Program-made: the position numbers and the translations under genes
DNA from: Gambelia wislizenii
Lineage: Eukaryota > Chordata > Lepidosauria > Squamata > Crotaphytidae
Direction: 5' to 3'
Length of the DNA: 64,000 bases
NCBI GenBank assembly: GCA_030847615.1
Contig: JAUMIR010000004.1
Span: 187,676,501-187,740,500, forward strand
Notes under the pieces: generated by a model
What the model saw: the letters and a program-made list of their open reading frames with translations, nothing else
Database searches by the model: none
Told to the model about the DNA's origin: nothing
Shown: positions 21,030-32,895 of the stretch, one piece after another
How the letters are laid out: the number at the start of each line of letters is the position of its first letter
Numbering within the stretch: position 1 is the first letter of the stretch

Positions 21030-23444
21030 GTGAGTAGATCACTGGGGTGATGGACCCATTAGAATGGTCCGCCCTCGAAGGCTAATGGAACCAATTGGAT
21101 TCCAGAAAGCCTTGGAGGGTTTAATGGCTGGTAACGCTGGTGATTCTGTCAAAGCTTTGGTTAATACTTGGAACACCAACCTCACCAAGACTATTGATAC
21201 AATCGCTTCCAAGTGTCTTTCCAGCCTGCTCCTAACCGTAAGCCCTGGTATTCAGAGGAGCTTAGGAAGATGAAGCAAGCTGGACAATGCCTAGAGTGCA
21301 CCTGGTGGAAGACTCGACTCTTATCTGACAAGACTCGTCATAGGAATTTCCTTGATTCCTATCAAGAGGAAATATGTGCTGCGTAGAAGTCTTTCTCCTC
21401 TACATGTATTGTGTCTGCAGAGTCCTGTCCAGTGGAACTGTTTAGGGTGGTGGGGGAGCTGATACAGGTTCCACCTGCCAGAACCCCTTACTTAACACTA
21501 AAATGGCCTGCTGTGATGCATTTAACATCCACTTTGTAGATAAAATCTCTCGGATAAGAGCCAAATTAGATGCCAGTGTTATGACAGAAACTATAGACAA
21601 GGTGTCCAGCAACTCTGTTGATGAAATTTTATTGGATCAGCTTCAATATGTGAGTACTGATGACATGGACAAGCTCCTTGGTAGAGTAAGGAAGACGACC
21701 TGTCCCCTCGATCCTTGTCCATCATGGCTGGCCATCCAAGGGGGCGATGCATTGGGAGTACTCCTTAGGGATATTATCAACGCGTCCTTGAGGGAGGGGT
21801 CCGTTCCATCCTGTTTGAAGGAAGCAGCGGTTAAGCCGCTCCTGAAAAAGCCTTCCCTGGACTCCTTGGACAGGAACAACTGTAGGCCAGTCTCCTTGCT
21901 GCCTTTTTAAAGCAAGGTGATTGAGAGGGCATTCACTTCCCAACTCCAAGCTGTCTTGGATGAAACCGATTAACTAGATCCATTTCAAACTGGCTTTAGG
22001 ATGGGATATGGAGTGGAGACTGCCACGGTTGCTCTGGCTGACAACCTCCGCTTGGGTATCGACAGGGGTAGTGTGACAGTGTTGGTGCTCTTGGACCTCT
22101 CAGCGGCCTTTGATACAGTAGATCATTCCATGCTCTTGGATCGCCTGAGAGGGTTAGGAATTGGAGGCACTGCCTTGTAGTGGTTCCGTTACTTCCTCTC
22201 AGGCAGATCCCAGAGGATGAGGTTCGGAAATAGTTGCTCTACTAGAATTGAGCTTAATTGTGGTGTCCCTCAGGGTGCCATCCTGTCCCCGATGCTATTT
22301 AACATCTATATGAAGCTGCTGGGAGAGATCATTCGGAGGCATGGAGTGCGGTGTCATCAGTATGCTGATGACACCCAGATATACTTCTCCATGTCTCGGT
22401 CGTCAGCTTCGACTTCAGATGGCGTCTCTCCTCTCAATGATTGCCTTAAAGCAGTAATGGACTGGATGAGGAAAAACAAATTGAGACTGAATCCAGACAA
22501 AACGGAGGTACTAACAGTTATGGGCCCGAAACCAGGTCTGGGAATACAACTTCCAGTCCCGGATGGAGTAACACTCTCCTCCAAGGACTGGGTTCGCAGT
22601 CTGGGGATGCTCCCGGACCCATCACTCCTGATGTCTAATCAGGTAAATACGATGGTCAGGAGTGCCTGTTATCAACTTCGGATGATACACCAGCTGCGCC
22701 CTTTCCTGGAAACCAGGGACCTCGAAACTGTGGTACATGTGCTGGTAACCTCCTGTCTCAACTTCTGTAATGCACTCTACATGGGGCTACCCTTGTGCTT
22801 GACTCAGAAACTTCAACTAGTTCAGAACATGGCAGCCAGGTTGATTTCTGGTGTTTCCAGAAGATAGCACATAACACCTTGCTAAAAGCTCTCCACTGGC
22901 TGTCTATTAGTTTCTGGGCACAGTACAAGGTGTTGGTTATGACCTTTAAAGCCCTACATGTCTTGGGGCCAACTTACCTCCAGGACCGCTTCTCTCCACG
23001 CACTTCAGTCCTCTGGGAGGAATCTGTTACAACCTATGAAAACAAGGCTGTTGGTGACCTCCCAGAGGGCCTTCTCTGCTACCACTCCCAGATTATAGAC
23101 TGGCCTGCCGGACGAGTTCTGTCTTATTACCACCCTGGACAGCTTCAAAAAAGCTGTCAAGATGGATCTTTTCCGACAGGCCTTTCCTGAATAGCTATCC
23201 TGGCCCAAAGATTCGACTGTCCCCCCGCCCTTTGAGCTGCCACTGAATTATTCTATGCTGCTGTAATTAGTTGCTGTATGTTTTTTTTAAGTATTGTATG
23301 TTTTTAATCTTTTCTAGTTTAATATTATTTTAAGGGGTGGGTGGGTTAGGGTATTGAGGTAATTATGGAGTTTTTATACTGTAAGCCACCCCGATTGCAT
23401 TGCAGAGGGGTGGGATAGAAATAATAATAATAATAATAATAATG
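21030..23444 (+). mobile_element. L2-type LINE, 5'-truncated, inactivated
   Basis: RT blocks: LLDLSAAFDTVDHS at about 22090, GVPQGAILSPMLFNIYM at about 22262, HQYADDTQIYFSM at about 22354, RKNKLRLNPDK at about 22470. The C-terminus matches L2-group LINEs. The 3' UTR has gtaagccaccccgattgcat and an ATA/ATT tail at 23421-23444. Stops and frameshifts (for example TAG near 22178 before the WFRYFLSG block) inactivate it. The second copy is at 35219-37352, minus. Confidence 0.85.
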
Positions 23445-24194
23445 AAATGTATTAGCTAGATTGCATTAGGGAGTTATGTTTATTTTCCCCACTTGGCTGA
23501 ATTCTAAGTGTATGCTTAAATGTACAGTATCTGTAACTTCTAAGGATCTGCCTGGGAGGGAGGAGCCTTCCATGAGAGATATCTGCATGCTATGACTCTG
23601 CTTTAAATAAATAGCTTTTTCTAATCTTTCTCAGCTGATGCGCACACACACCTTGTTTTGCTCGGTCATTTTCTCTCCTCTTTGGGATAGAAGGGAGTGG
23701 GAGGTAAATCTTTGCAAAGTGGCAGGGAGTAGAGAAGGTACCCTCACAGTCTCCCTTTGGACTGTGTTGAAAAGGGGGTGTAGCATTCAAAGGGTGGTGG
23801 CATCTAGATCAAACGAGGTGCAATTTAAAGGGAATTCCCAGGCAGAAGAAATCCCCCCCCAAGATTCCATCTCATAAGGCAGCAAGTCCTCAGAGACAGG
23901 TGCTCAAGTGCACACTGAGGAAAAGCCGTATCACATGGTGACAATGGTGTCTCCTCATTATCACAGTCACGTCTTAACTAGATTAACAGCAGAGAACTGT
24001 TTTTTTCTTGTTCTTTATCTTGTAAAGCCCATGTACACAGATGGTGCTATATAAATACATGATAATAATCATAAAAGTTGCTTGATGTGGGAGAGTATGG
24101 GGAGAGGAGGAAAGAGCTCTTCCATCTCCATGCTGTGCTTTAATCAACTCCCATACCACAATTTTTTTATAAAATCATAATCCCACTAATAGTA
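23445..24194. other. No gene or clear repeat seen
   Basis: Mixed sequence between two LINE-derived stretches. No recognisable frame. Confidence 0.4.
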
Positions 24195-24610
24195 TACACT
24201 ACAGTTATTTATTTATTTATTCCCTGCTCTTCAGCCACAAAGGCTATCAGAGCAGTTTACAAATGGTCAATTTAACAGTTCCCTGCCCTCAGGCTTACAA
24301 TCTAAATAAGACATGACACATAAGGAAAAGGGAATGGCAGTGGGGGTAGGGATTAAATCCAGCAGATACTGCTGGTTCTTCTCTCCCTCCAAGGGCAGGG
24401 TGGTGGCAGTTGGGCTGGAAGGAGGGCCTTTCACTTGCTTCTGGCCCAGGCCTGATGGAGTTCAGCCTGCCTCTTCATCTCTCCTTCCAAAGGCAGGGCC
24501 GTGGCAGTTGGGCTGGAGGATGGCCTTTCACCTGCTTTTGGGCCCAGGCCTGATGGAGTTCTGCCTGCCTCTTCATCTCTCCCTCCAAGGGCAGTATAGT
24601 TTGATAACAG
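24195..24610. repeat. LINE 3' end fragment with ~103 bp minisatellite
   Basis: The first part (tatttatttatttattccct, then gcttacaatctaaat) resembles an L2-type 3' end on the minus strand. From 24384 there are two full units and a partial third: ctccaagggcagg, tggcagttgggctgga, ggcccaggcctgatggagtt, tgcctgcctcttcatctctc. Confidence 0.65.
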
Positions 24611-24844
24611 TGTAGTTTGATAAAGCTCCAATAGCATTGATTTTTCTTTGTTAAAAATGGCTCACTGCTGAAGCTTCTTTCTCTAACTCTGTGTTTATAT
24701 ACCAGACACAGATTGACTAAGGAGTAGGTTGCTTTCCTGTATCTGCCTCCCTGGGCCTTCTCTAGTGTGTTGAAAAAACTCCTCATAGAATGTGAGGAGA
24801 ATACCTTTTGTCCCAATGACAGCCCACGGTGATTCACCATTTTT

Positions 24845-25394
24845 GAAAGGGGGGGGGATACTACCTTTACTGCATGAGAAAAGCTTTTGTGGCTTTTCTT
24901 GAAGATTTTTTTTTAAAAAAATATGCAGAAATGTGCATAGCCACCCATTAGGACAACCTATTCATTGTGCAGAGCATTCAGGAAGTCAATAGCTGCTTGG
25001 TTGGATGTGTGCAGGGGAGGGGTTTGCTGGCTATGAAATGGCCCGAACCACCATTTTTTGGTTTTGTGGTAGCAATCATGTGCATTTCTGCAGCGGTAAG
25101 GTGATCACACAGCTTTTTAAAGCAGAGGGTCGCATTTCTGCACCTTAGATTTAAAGTAAAAAAAAAAAAAAAGAAAGAAACTTTGCAGCGGCAGCAACTT
25201 ATGGGCAACAAAAACGCAAGTAATTCACTCACAGCTACCATCTTGATTTGCTGGCCTGGCTCTGTGTGAACTTCAAATACGGATAATTTCACATAGCAGG
25301 GATCTTGCCAAAAAAACATGGAGACAAATGAACACTGCTGAGATTTTGTGTTAATGCGCAGCAATCCACATATCACCTTGTCTAGATGAGCCCC
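24845..25394 (-). mobile_element. hAT-like MITE, relative of 8075-8697
   Basis: The right end reads in reverse GGGGCTCATCTAGACAAGG. The minus strand then has the aagatggtagctgtgagtga block and, further in, an ATGGTGGTTCGGG block, matching 8075-8697 in order. The left boundary is approximate. Confidence 0.65.
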
Positions 25395-25646
25395 TGCTAT
25401 AGAAGAAGCTGTTACCCCAGAAAAACACACACACTAATAATAGCAAATTAAGGAAAATCCTGGTGCTCCTGGGTTTGCTTCTTTTTTGGAAATGTTTCCT
25501 TTCCTTTCTCTTCATTCTTCAGATTCTGCTGCAGATTTTTTTTAATGTTTCCCATCAAAACCATACCAAATTATGCCTCATGGCAAATGCAATGCCTTGC
25601 ACTAGGTCTGTTATAAACAGGTAAAATGATGGCAGCCAGCTTCTAG

Positions 25647-26240
25647 ATCATAGAATCATAGAGTTGGAAGAGACCACAAGGGCCATCCAGTCCAACCCGC
25701 TGCCATGCAGGAATACACAATTAAAGCATTCCCAATAGATGGCCATCCAGCCTCTGTTTAAGAACTTCCAAAGAAGGAGACTCCACCACACTCGAAGGCA
25801 GTGCATTCCACTGCTGAACAGCTCTTACTGTCAGGAAGTTCTTCCTAATGTTTAGGTGGAATCTCTTTTCATGTAATTTGAGTCCATTGCTCAGTGTCCT
25901 AGTCCTTGGAGCAGCAGAAAACAAGCCCGCTCCATCCTCAGTATGACATCCCTTCAAATATTTAAACATGGCTGTCATATCCCCTCTTAACCTTCTCTTC
26001 TCCAGACTAAACATGCCTAGCTCCCTAACCCGATCCCCACAGGGCAGGGCTTCCAGACCTCCTACCATCCTGGTTGCCCTCCTCTGGACACGCTCCAACT
26101 TGTCAATATCCTTCCTGAATTGTGGTGCCCAGAACTGAACACAGTCTTCCAGGTGAGGTCTGACCAAAGCAGAATAGAGTGGCACTATTACTTCCCTGGA
26201 TCTAGACACTATACTCCTATTGATGCACCAAACTTTGTTC
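25647..26240 (-). mobile_element. CR1 LINE 3' end with intact ORF2 C-terminus
   Basis: An uninterrupted frame of about 165 CR1 codons: VPLYSALVRPHLEDCVQFWA, DKLERVQRRATRMVGGLE, KRRLRGDMTAMFKYLKG, LNIRKNFLTVRAVQQWNALP, then stop at 25721 and the 3' tail catagaatcatagagttgg. The frame runs on upstream by chance to 26347. This is the best preserved CR1 piece here, though it lacks the RT catalytic region. Confidence 0.9.
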
Positions 26241-26544
26241 CTCTTCCATACGCTTGTATTTTCTCTGGGGCTGCATTCATATGCACAATGCAGTATGGCG
26301 TTATTCAGGAGCAAATGGGTTGCTTCCATATGGTTCACGTACTTCATGGGGTAGTAGAATCTCCTCTTCTTGCTCCCATAAGGAAGATTATGCTGTTTCC
26401 CCAGAGTCCCTAAATAGATATAATCTTTCTCTATATGATAGACAAAGGAAACACTAACTCTCTTTCTTTGCTTTAATTATAGCCTATAGGTATATGACGG
26501 CTATCTATTAAATAATGACACTGTGTTTCTACCTTTCAGACAAA

Positions 26545-27310
26545 TCAGGGAGAACTGATTGTGAATGCTTGAGTGGTAACTTTGAACATGTCTGAACCTG
26601 CATGGTAAACATCAACACACTCTGCTGTTCAGTTAATTGTCATTCATCATTTAAAGCAGCTATGTAGTCTGTTGTGTGCTGGAAAAATGCTAAGTTCAAA
26701 TGTCAAGCAACGTGATAATCTGCAGCAACTTGAGGCAGACCCAAACCTTTTTCAAAAATAATCATCACTTGTGATGAAACCGGGATCTTCTAGTATGATC
26801 CTGAGGCAAAATAACAGTCAGTGCACTGGAAAACACCATCATCACCAAGAATGCTTATTGTTGTTTTTACATCAAGGGTGTAATTTTGGCAGAATGGGTT
26901 CCAGAAGGCAGAACAGTGAACCAGCATTATTATAAGTAAGTTTTGACAAAGCTGAGAGAGAGTCTGGGAAAAAAGGCCAGAACTGTGGAAAAATGGTTTA
27001 ATTCTTCATCAAGACAATGTGCCTGTTCACACAGCATTTTCTGTGAAGCAGTTTTTGGCCAATAAACATTAACACATTGCTATACTTGAACATCCTCCAT
27101 ATTTGACATATTTTCCCTAAAGTGAAATTGGTGCTTTAAAGGAACACGTTTTGAGTCAATTGATTCAGTAAAGAAGAAAACTGTAGATGTGTTGAAACAG
27201 CTGACAGAAACTGATCTGCTTCATGCCTTCGACCAGTGGAAAACGAGACTGCATCAGTGTGTAAGTGTGAACAGGGAGTATATTGAAGTTGACAAGCATT
27301 AGAATTGTAA
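26545..27310 (+). pseudogene. Decayed mariner-type transposase
   Basis: Broken frames give IITCDETGIF (about 26757-26790), LILHQDNVPVHTAF (about 26997-27040) and AILEHPPY (about 27083-27110). These are the first two catalytic Asp blocks and the HPPYSPDL block of mariner transposases. The third Asp is lost (HPPYLTYFP), and many stops are present. Terminal repeats could not be located confidently. Confidence 0.75.
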
Positions 27311-28828
27311 TACATATAAATAAAGATGGGTTATTGTATTAGACTCATTATTTAATAGTCAGACCTTGTACCTTTACTATTTTGTACACTGATTTTGGAC
27401 ACTGAGGTAGATTTTTTTTAAAAAACCAGCATTAATAACCAGTGGCCATGAAATTAATTGAATAATCCAGTTCCCTCATTCCCTCCATTATCAAGAATGA
27501 AAGATACGTATTCTCTCTCTCTCTTCTAACCTCTTTTCATTTCTGAGTGTGATATTTTGCTATTAGTTTTTATTTTTATTTTTTTTTTGTTTCCACTTTT
27601 ATGTTGTTGCTAACTGCCTTGGTTATGATTCATGGAAAGGCAGGTTTTAAGTATTCATGATATATTCACTACATTTCCCCCTGTGATGTCATTTTTGCAA
27701 TAACTGACTTCTGAAGCTGAATGTCTGTGTGAGGAGACAGGCCAAAGGATCTGGGGCTCATATGACAGGATTTTGTCAAGTGGATCATTTTTCATCTCCA
27801 GGTAAGGAAGGCCATTCCTTGAAGAGTCTTGAGGGATCATCTCTTTAATTGGGTTTACTTTTTAGGGAAGTGGGGGGAAAGACCAATGCATCAAGAGACA
27901 CCTGCAGATCTGAAACCTGACCACTGGCCAACCCCACGTGGGACCTCCAAAACAAAACAGAAACACAAAGTTAATTAAATAGAAGTTACCAAAGCAAGAG
28001 CCAGATAAGTATTTCAGCATCTGTCTCTCCTTGGTTCCATCTGTGGCTTGATTTCCTCTTTCTCTTCTGTGACTGAACAGGATGTGGCTGAGACCACATT
28101 TACTAGGATTCCTTTTAGACCTTACTGGGAGCTGGTTGTGGTTATGTGATGGTAAGAGAAATTACTATCTCAAGGGCATGGCCAGCTTTTCGTTTACATG
28201 GGATTAGGGCAAAATGCTGTTAGGCGGGCTCATTGATGTTGGGAATTAGCTCTGCTTATCAGCATTATTGGCATTCAGGCAATTGTAGGTAATCAATCAC
28301 AGTCTGAGAACATGAACATTTGGGACCTTATGGGAACGGAATGGATCCAATGTCTTTTCTAAATACCAACTACAAAAATCAGTAGACAAAAAGAATATTG
28401 AATTTCATGTTGGGGAGAGTTGTGCGTCGCTACCACCACTTTATAAGTGTATCACAAGGCCAAGGTGGTCAAGGGCAAACTCAAATGCACTGGCCCACTT
28501 TACCTAAGTATTCAGCTTGGCTGCCACCTCCACCCTCTGTTCCTTCCACCTCCCCTTCTTATTTCCCCTCAGTTTCTTTTATCTGAACCAGGGATGAACT
28601 TAGTTAACCAAATTGTGTGCATATGTGGTGGTTTCTTGGTAAACATGCCTTTACTGTGTATATGTTGAATGAAACACCAAGAGTCTCAAGTTGAACAAAC
28701 AATAAAGGATGGATTTATTAAAGGGATAAAGATGTAACATTAACATTGACAATCTTGTGCTTATAACATTTCACTATATGGTCAACTGTCACTTTACATC
28801 AACCAATCTTAATAGTAACCAAACCGAA
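27311..28828. other. No gene or clear repeat seen
   Basis: AT-rich DNA with T-rich tracts (27573-27588). Nothing recognised. Confidence 0.4.
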
Positions 28829-28830
28829 AC

Positions 28831-28914
<84 letters not shown>

Positions 28915-28935
28915 CCATATCTCTATATATATCTT
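28829..28935. repeat. Compound microsatellite (AT)n(GT)n(CTAT)n
   Basis: An AT run, then about 14 GT units, then about 11 units of CTAT, then a short AT tail. Likely highly polymorphic. Confidence 0.95.
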
Positions 28936-29215
28936 AGTGCAGATTGTTGTTCTAATATTTTTTCCTATAATCCAGACTCATTCACTCTTTGTCTATTCAA
29001 CCTCCATGTTCAGACTTCACACTTCAAGCCTCTCTCATACACACTCTGAGCTTCTTGCTCCATTCAACTGACATCAACTGAACTCCTTCCAACTGTCAAG
29101 CCTTGCTTCAAACACACAGAAACCCCTCCCATTACATTCTCCTGCTCTGGATTGGTTCCTTTCAAGCTCTTATACCATTCACTCACTTTCCTGTCCATCA
29201 CAAGCTGATCATATA

Positions 29216-29300
29216 ATCATAGAACCATAGAGTTGGAATGACCATAGAGTTGGAATGACCACAGAGGCCATCTAGTCCAACCCCCTGCCACGCAGATCAC
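29216..29300 (-). mobile_element. CR1 3' tip with local duplication
   Basis: Only the last ~80 bp of CR1. The word accatagagttggaatg occurs twice in a row, a 17 bp tandem duplication absent from the other CR1 copies. Confidence 0.75.
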
Positions 29301-30436
29301 TTTATCACCAGGGAAGAGATGCTCTGCACTTCTAAACTTCAGTATATTCAGCTGACCATCAATGGATCTATTTCTCTGTGAACAAAACATTGAGGCATGG
29401 AATATTCATGGATTTGGAAGTTACTGGCTGACTCTTAAAAATAATCTGGAACATAAACTAAAAGTTGGGTAACATGTTCAGGAAGACAGTAAAATTGTTG
29501 ATTCATTTCCAGCTGTAGCAATGGGCAGTTGACATTTAAAATTTATTTCTAGTATTTTCATATCTGCATTTTTATAAACTTTTTGGGTAGTGTTTCAGGC
29601 GTGTTGTGTGTGCTTGAGAGAGGGTGGACTTTATCATACCAGCCTGCCATCTCACCACAATTGTGTAAGTTTAAGGAAATGGAAACATATTGGTTTTGGA
29701 ACATTCATTATCACACGTCTCTGCAATAGTGCTATGGCGCTGCTTTGGCAATCTACGATCCTGTGCTCTCTCTTCAACACAGCTTCCATTACCCCACCTT
29801 CCTGCTTTAGGCCCTACCCAGTGTGCCTTTCAGTTTTTATTATTCTTTTAATTTTAATGTTTACAGCAATTATGGCAATATGATGAAATTGAAAAAGAAA
29901 GAAAGAAAAGAAGTAGAAAAGAAAAGGAAAACAGACTGCTTGGGAATAGCGAGGGGGAAGGGGAGAGAGAACTGACACCATGTCATGCCCACTGACACCA
30001 TGTCATGGAAAGGACCTATCACACAGAAGGCAGTCTTGGAAAAACAGTGCTATTTGGACCCATTGAGGGGTTTTACTCATCAATGAAAAGGTGCACTCCA
30101 CTAACAAATGGAATACAAATTGGCAGCAGGATGGACACAACATCATGAAATAAGCACCAGCCAATGACTCTATTATCTTACTGAAATTCTGCTTTGCCAG
30201 GCTAGTGTGATAAAATCCAAAGAGAGAGAGATTGAGAGACAGAGACAAAAGGAGTAAACAAATTAAATGATTCAGAAAAATATTCATTGACCTGATTGGC
30301 TTGATGATGTGCAGGTGCATTTGGTGTCATTTCTCTTTTAAGGCAATCCTCAGTTTCCAACATCAACTCAATCTATTCATTAGTAAAAAGTTAGCAAAAC
30401 AAAATTTTACAATGAGTAGGCATAGAGATAAATTAA
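29301..30436. other. No gene seen; GAAA-rich tract and a short direct repeat
   Basis: A GAAA/AAAG-rich tract lies at about 29887-29935. The word actgacaccatgtcatg is duplicated in tandem at about 29970-30006. Confidence 0.5.
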
Positions 30437-30608
30437 TAATTTGTTTGTTTGTTGCTATGTGCCTTCAAGTAGTTTCTGCCTTATGCCAACTCTACAGGGA
30501 ACATATCATGGGGTTTTCTTGGCAAGATTTGTTCAGGTGGTTTGCCATTGCCATTTCCTTCCTCTGGGACTGAGAGAGTGTGACTTGTCTAAGGTCACCT
30601 TGTGGGTG
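30437..30608 (-). mobile_element. tRNA-derived SINE, head missing
   Basis: The minus strand has ggtgaccttagacaagtcac, cagaggaaggaaatggcaat and the Bov-B-like tail ending cttgaaggcacatagcaaca. It lacks the box A/B head seen at 54086-54311 because the body is truncated near the ggtgacc block. Confidence 0.8.
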
Positions 30609-30734
30609 TAATTATTACAAAATCATAATCAGTAAGCATTTTAATACATATACAAAACTGAAGCTAGTTCCGAGCTTGAATAAAGACAGAATAATCTTTT
30701 TTGTTCTAAGATAGCATAAAAGAAAGGCCAAAAC

Positions 30735-30900
30735 TACCTATGTATTTGACAGCACAATCCTAAGCACACTTACTCAGAAATCAACCCTACTGGGTTTGAT
30801 GGGATCTGTTCTCCAGTAAATGCAGTTGTGGCACTAGGGGGGTGCAGAGAGGCCGAACTGCACCAGGTGACACCGTTGGGGGGGGGAGGGTGACACTGGC
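30735..30900. repeat. Dispersed repeat fragments
   Basis: 30745-30830 (cacaatcctaagcacactta, then ctactgggtttgatgggatc) belongs to a common squamate-type repeat also seen at 52345-52440. 30836-30900 (ggggtgcagagaggccgaac, then gcaccaggtgacacc) is shared with 37795-37880. Confidence 0.5.
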
Positions 30901-31600
30901 CTTAGTGATGCCACAGAGTAAATGTGTGCAGGATTGAATCCTGAATCTTCTACGAACTGCTCATGCTCTTTAACAGGAAATATCTTCGCAATTGCCACAA
31001 GAGTTACATGCATATACAGTACTTGAGGCATGAAGCAGACATGAAAGGAAGGCCACAAAATTATCCAATACTCTTAGTTGGCAGAGAGAAGATAGACTTA
31101 GAGGCTGCTGATGTGTATTTAGACATGCTCACCTAGGAAACCCTGAAATGATGACCTGCATTTCAGGGAGAAAACTCACCTCTTGTGTAGCCAGTGCCCA
31201 GGAGGTATCTGCTGGAGATAGGGCTATAGATGGATTTGCCTGGTGGAGACCATGAAATCCAATCTATTGTGGACCAGACCGGATGCTCCCGCTCCTGATG
31301 AAGAAATACATGATACCAAGCTGTCTTAACAAAATGTATTGAGTACACGATAAACATAAGAGATTAGGTATAAATTAGTATGTTGAATATTGGCAATAAA
31401 AGGCAACAAGTAGCTAATGGCTGTAAATGGTTGGCACAATTGCATGGGTCTGGATCCCTTCATTGCCCAACCCTCCATTGGCCAATGGACCGCTGTCAGT
31501 TGCTACTGATCCACTCTTGGAGGAGAGAGCCCTGGCCAAGCCAACCCGCTCAACACTCTCTTCTCCCCTGAAAACAAGGTTGCTAAAAGGGGGGCAGGTT
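30901..31600. other. No gene or clear repeat seen
   Basis: No recognised family. It leads into the GC-rich promoter-like block. Confidence 0.35.
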
Positions 31601-31639
31601 CTCTGTGAACTTGAACTTGATGGAAACCCCTTTTCCCCA

Positions 31640-32070
31640 ACTTACCTGGATCAGGGCCCATGCCATCCACCTAGCAAATTACGACTAAAATGATATATGC
31701 ATAAAACACACAAAACCTAACTTCCCCTGAAGGGAGGGTGGGTGGGACTTCAGCTCCTCGGAGCCAACAATGGTGTCTGCGTCAGGAGCCGGCTTATATA
31801 CAAGCCCCCTGATGCAGAGATTGTGTCATCCGGCCATGCCAGAGATGTGGCCGGAAGTCCCTCCTCCCACCCAGTGATAGCCAATCAGGGCAAGGGAGGC
31901 TCACCCCAATTGGGCGGCTGTTTTGCACCCTTCCTCCCGGCCTGAAGTGCATGCTGGGAAGAAGAGGCGAACATGGTGGCCCCCATGCCGGGCCATGTAG
32001 CTGTGGGGGCCGCTGCCGAGACACAGGGTGCTGGCCAGGCCACAAAAGGCCCACCGGAACAAGCTGGTAA
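31640..32070. promoter_or_regulatory. Bidirectional promoter-like block with splice donors on both strands
   Basis: On the minus strand, inverted CCAAT boxes (31881-31887 and about 31904) precede a TATATAAG box (about 31793-31801) and, ~140 bases on, ccag|gtaagttgg (near 31650). On the plus strand, gcatgctgggaag (ZNF143-like) precedes an ATG at 31973 with 31 open codons and a donor, ctg|gtaagc, at 32067. The TATA box sits inside a hairpin, gcgtcagg...cctgatgc (31780-31813). It may be an LTR or transposon promoter rather than a host gene start. Confidence 0.35.
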
Positions 32071-32689
32071 GCCCCCTTGTAGAATTTTAGAGCGTAGATG
32101 TACAGGATGAGGGGATGCTAGCATTTTGCATGCTGACAAGAACAACAGAACAAGCCAAAGAAACTGAAGCAAAAGCTTCCTGAGACCTCTGAAGTCAATG
32201 TTCAAATAGTCTCATCAGGGAGTCCTGCAGGTATTGCCAGAGTGAAGAAGAAATGGTTTCAGCACTCCACAGTCTGGACTGGATGGCTTTCTGTGGAGCA
32301 TGGGTGGCAACAAAGCCTACAAGACATGAGCAAGAAGGCAGGAGAGGGCAGCACTAACATTTATTTGCTTTTGCCTATGGCCCTGGATTACATGCTCAAG
32401 GTAGCACTGGCCACCGTTTTGAAGGGTGGGCAGAAAATTTTCTCCAGGTCAGATTGACTATGGATCTTGGAGGTCCCCCCGCCTTCTTTGGGCATCTTGG
32501 CTAGGTCACATATTAGGTGATTTGATACATTAAGCAAATGTGACATAAAATATTTAGAAACCTTCCAGTTTACATAGTCACTTCCCTTGCTTCATTGGCC
32601 AGGCCAGGCTCTTGCACTCCCAGTTGCCTGGACTGTAGCAGAGATAGGGTGTAAGCTTCATCCTATGTGGGCAAGGGGTGGAGGTGGAA
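32071..32689. other. No gene or clear repeat seen
   Basis: An open frame of 71 codons starts at 32242 without recognisable features. Confidence 0.35.
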
Positions 32690-32895
32690 TGTAGACAAAT
32701 TCTACTATTGTCATTTGTAGCAGTTTGCTTTATCTTTTAACAGCCATAGTGTGATCTTGTGGGATCCTGTAATTTATAGTTTGGGAAGGGATTTATATTT
32801 CAATGCTAGAGAGCTTTAGTCCACTCCCCTGAACTACAGAACTGCTGTAGTATCAAAATGATGTAACAGAATGGTGTAGATAAATCCCCCTTCAG
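32690..32895. mobile_element. Diverged foldback MITE
   Basis: The left part, tctactattgtcatttgtag, and the right part, gatgtaacagaatggtgtag, are roughly complementary. The interior has the gatcctgtaatttatagttt block typical of the hAT-derived foldback family better preserved at 52450-52665 and 61167-61386. Confidence 0.45.

Noticed and set aside
24978..25430. 150-codon minus-strand frame
   Set aside because: Lies across a MITE related to 8075-8697 that has no corresponding frame, so it is chance.
28829..28935. CRISPR-like repetitive array
   Set aside because: Simple microsatellite without spacers; vertebrate genome.
31794..32205. Overlapping minus-strand frames of 86 and 106 codons in GC-rich DNA
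   Set aside because: GC-rich sequence has few stops; no recognisable motifs. The promoter and donor signals are reported instead.
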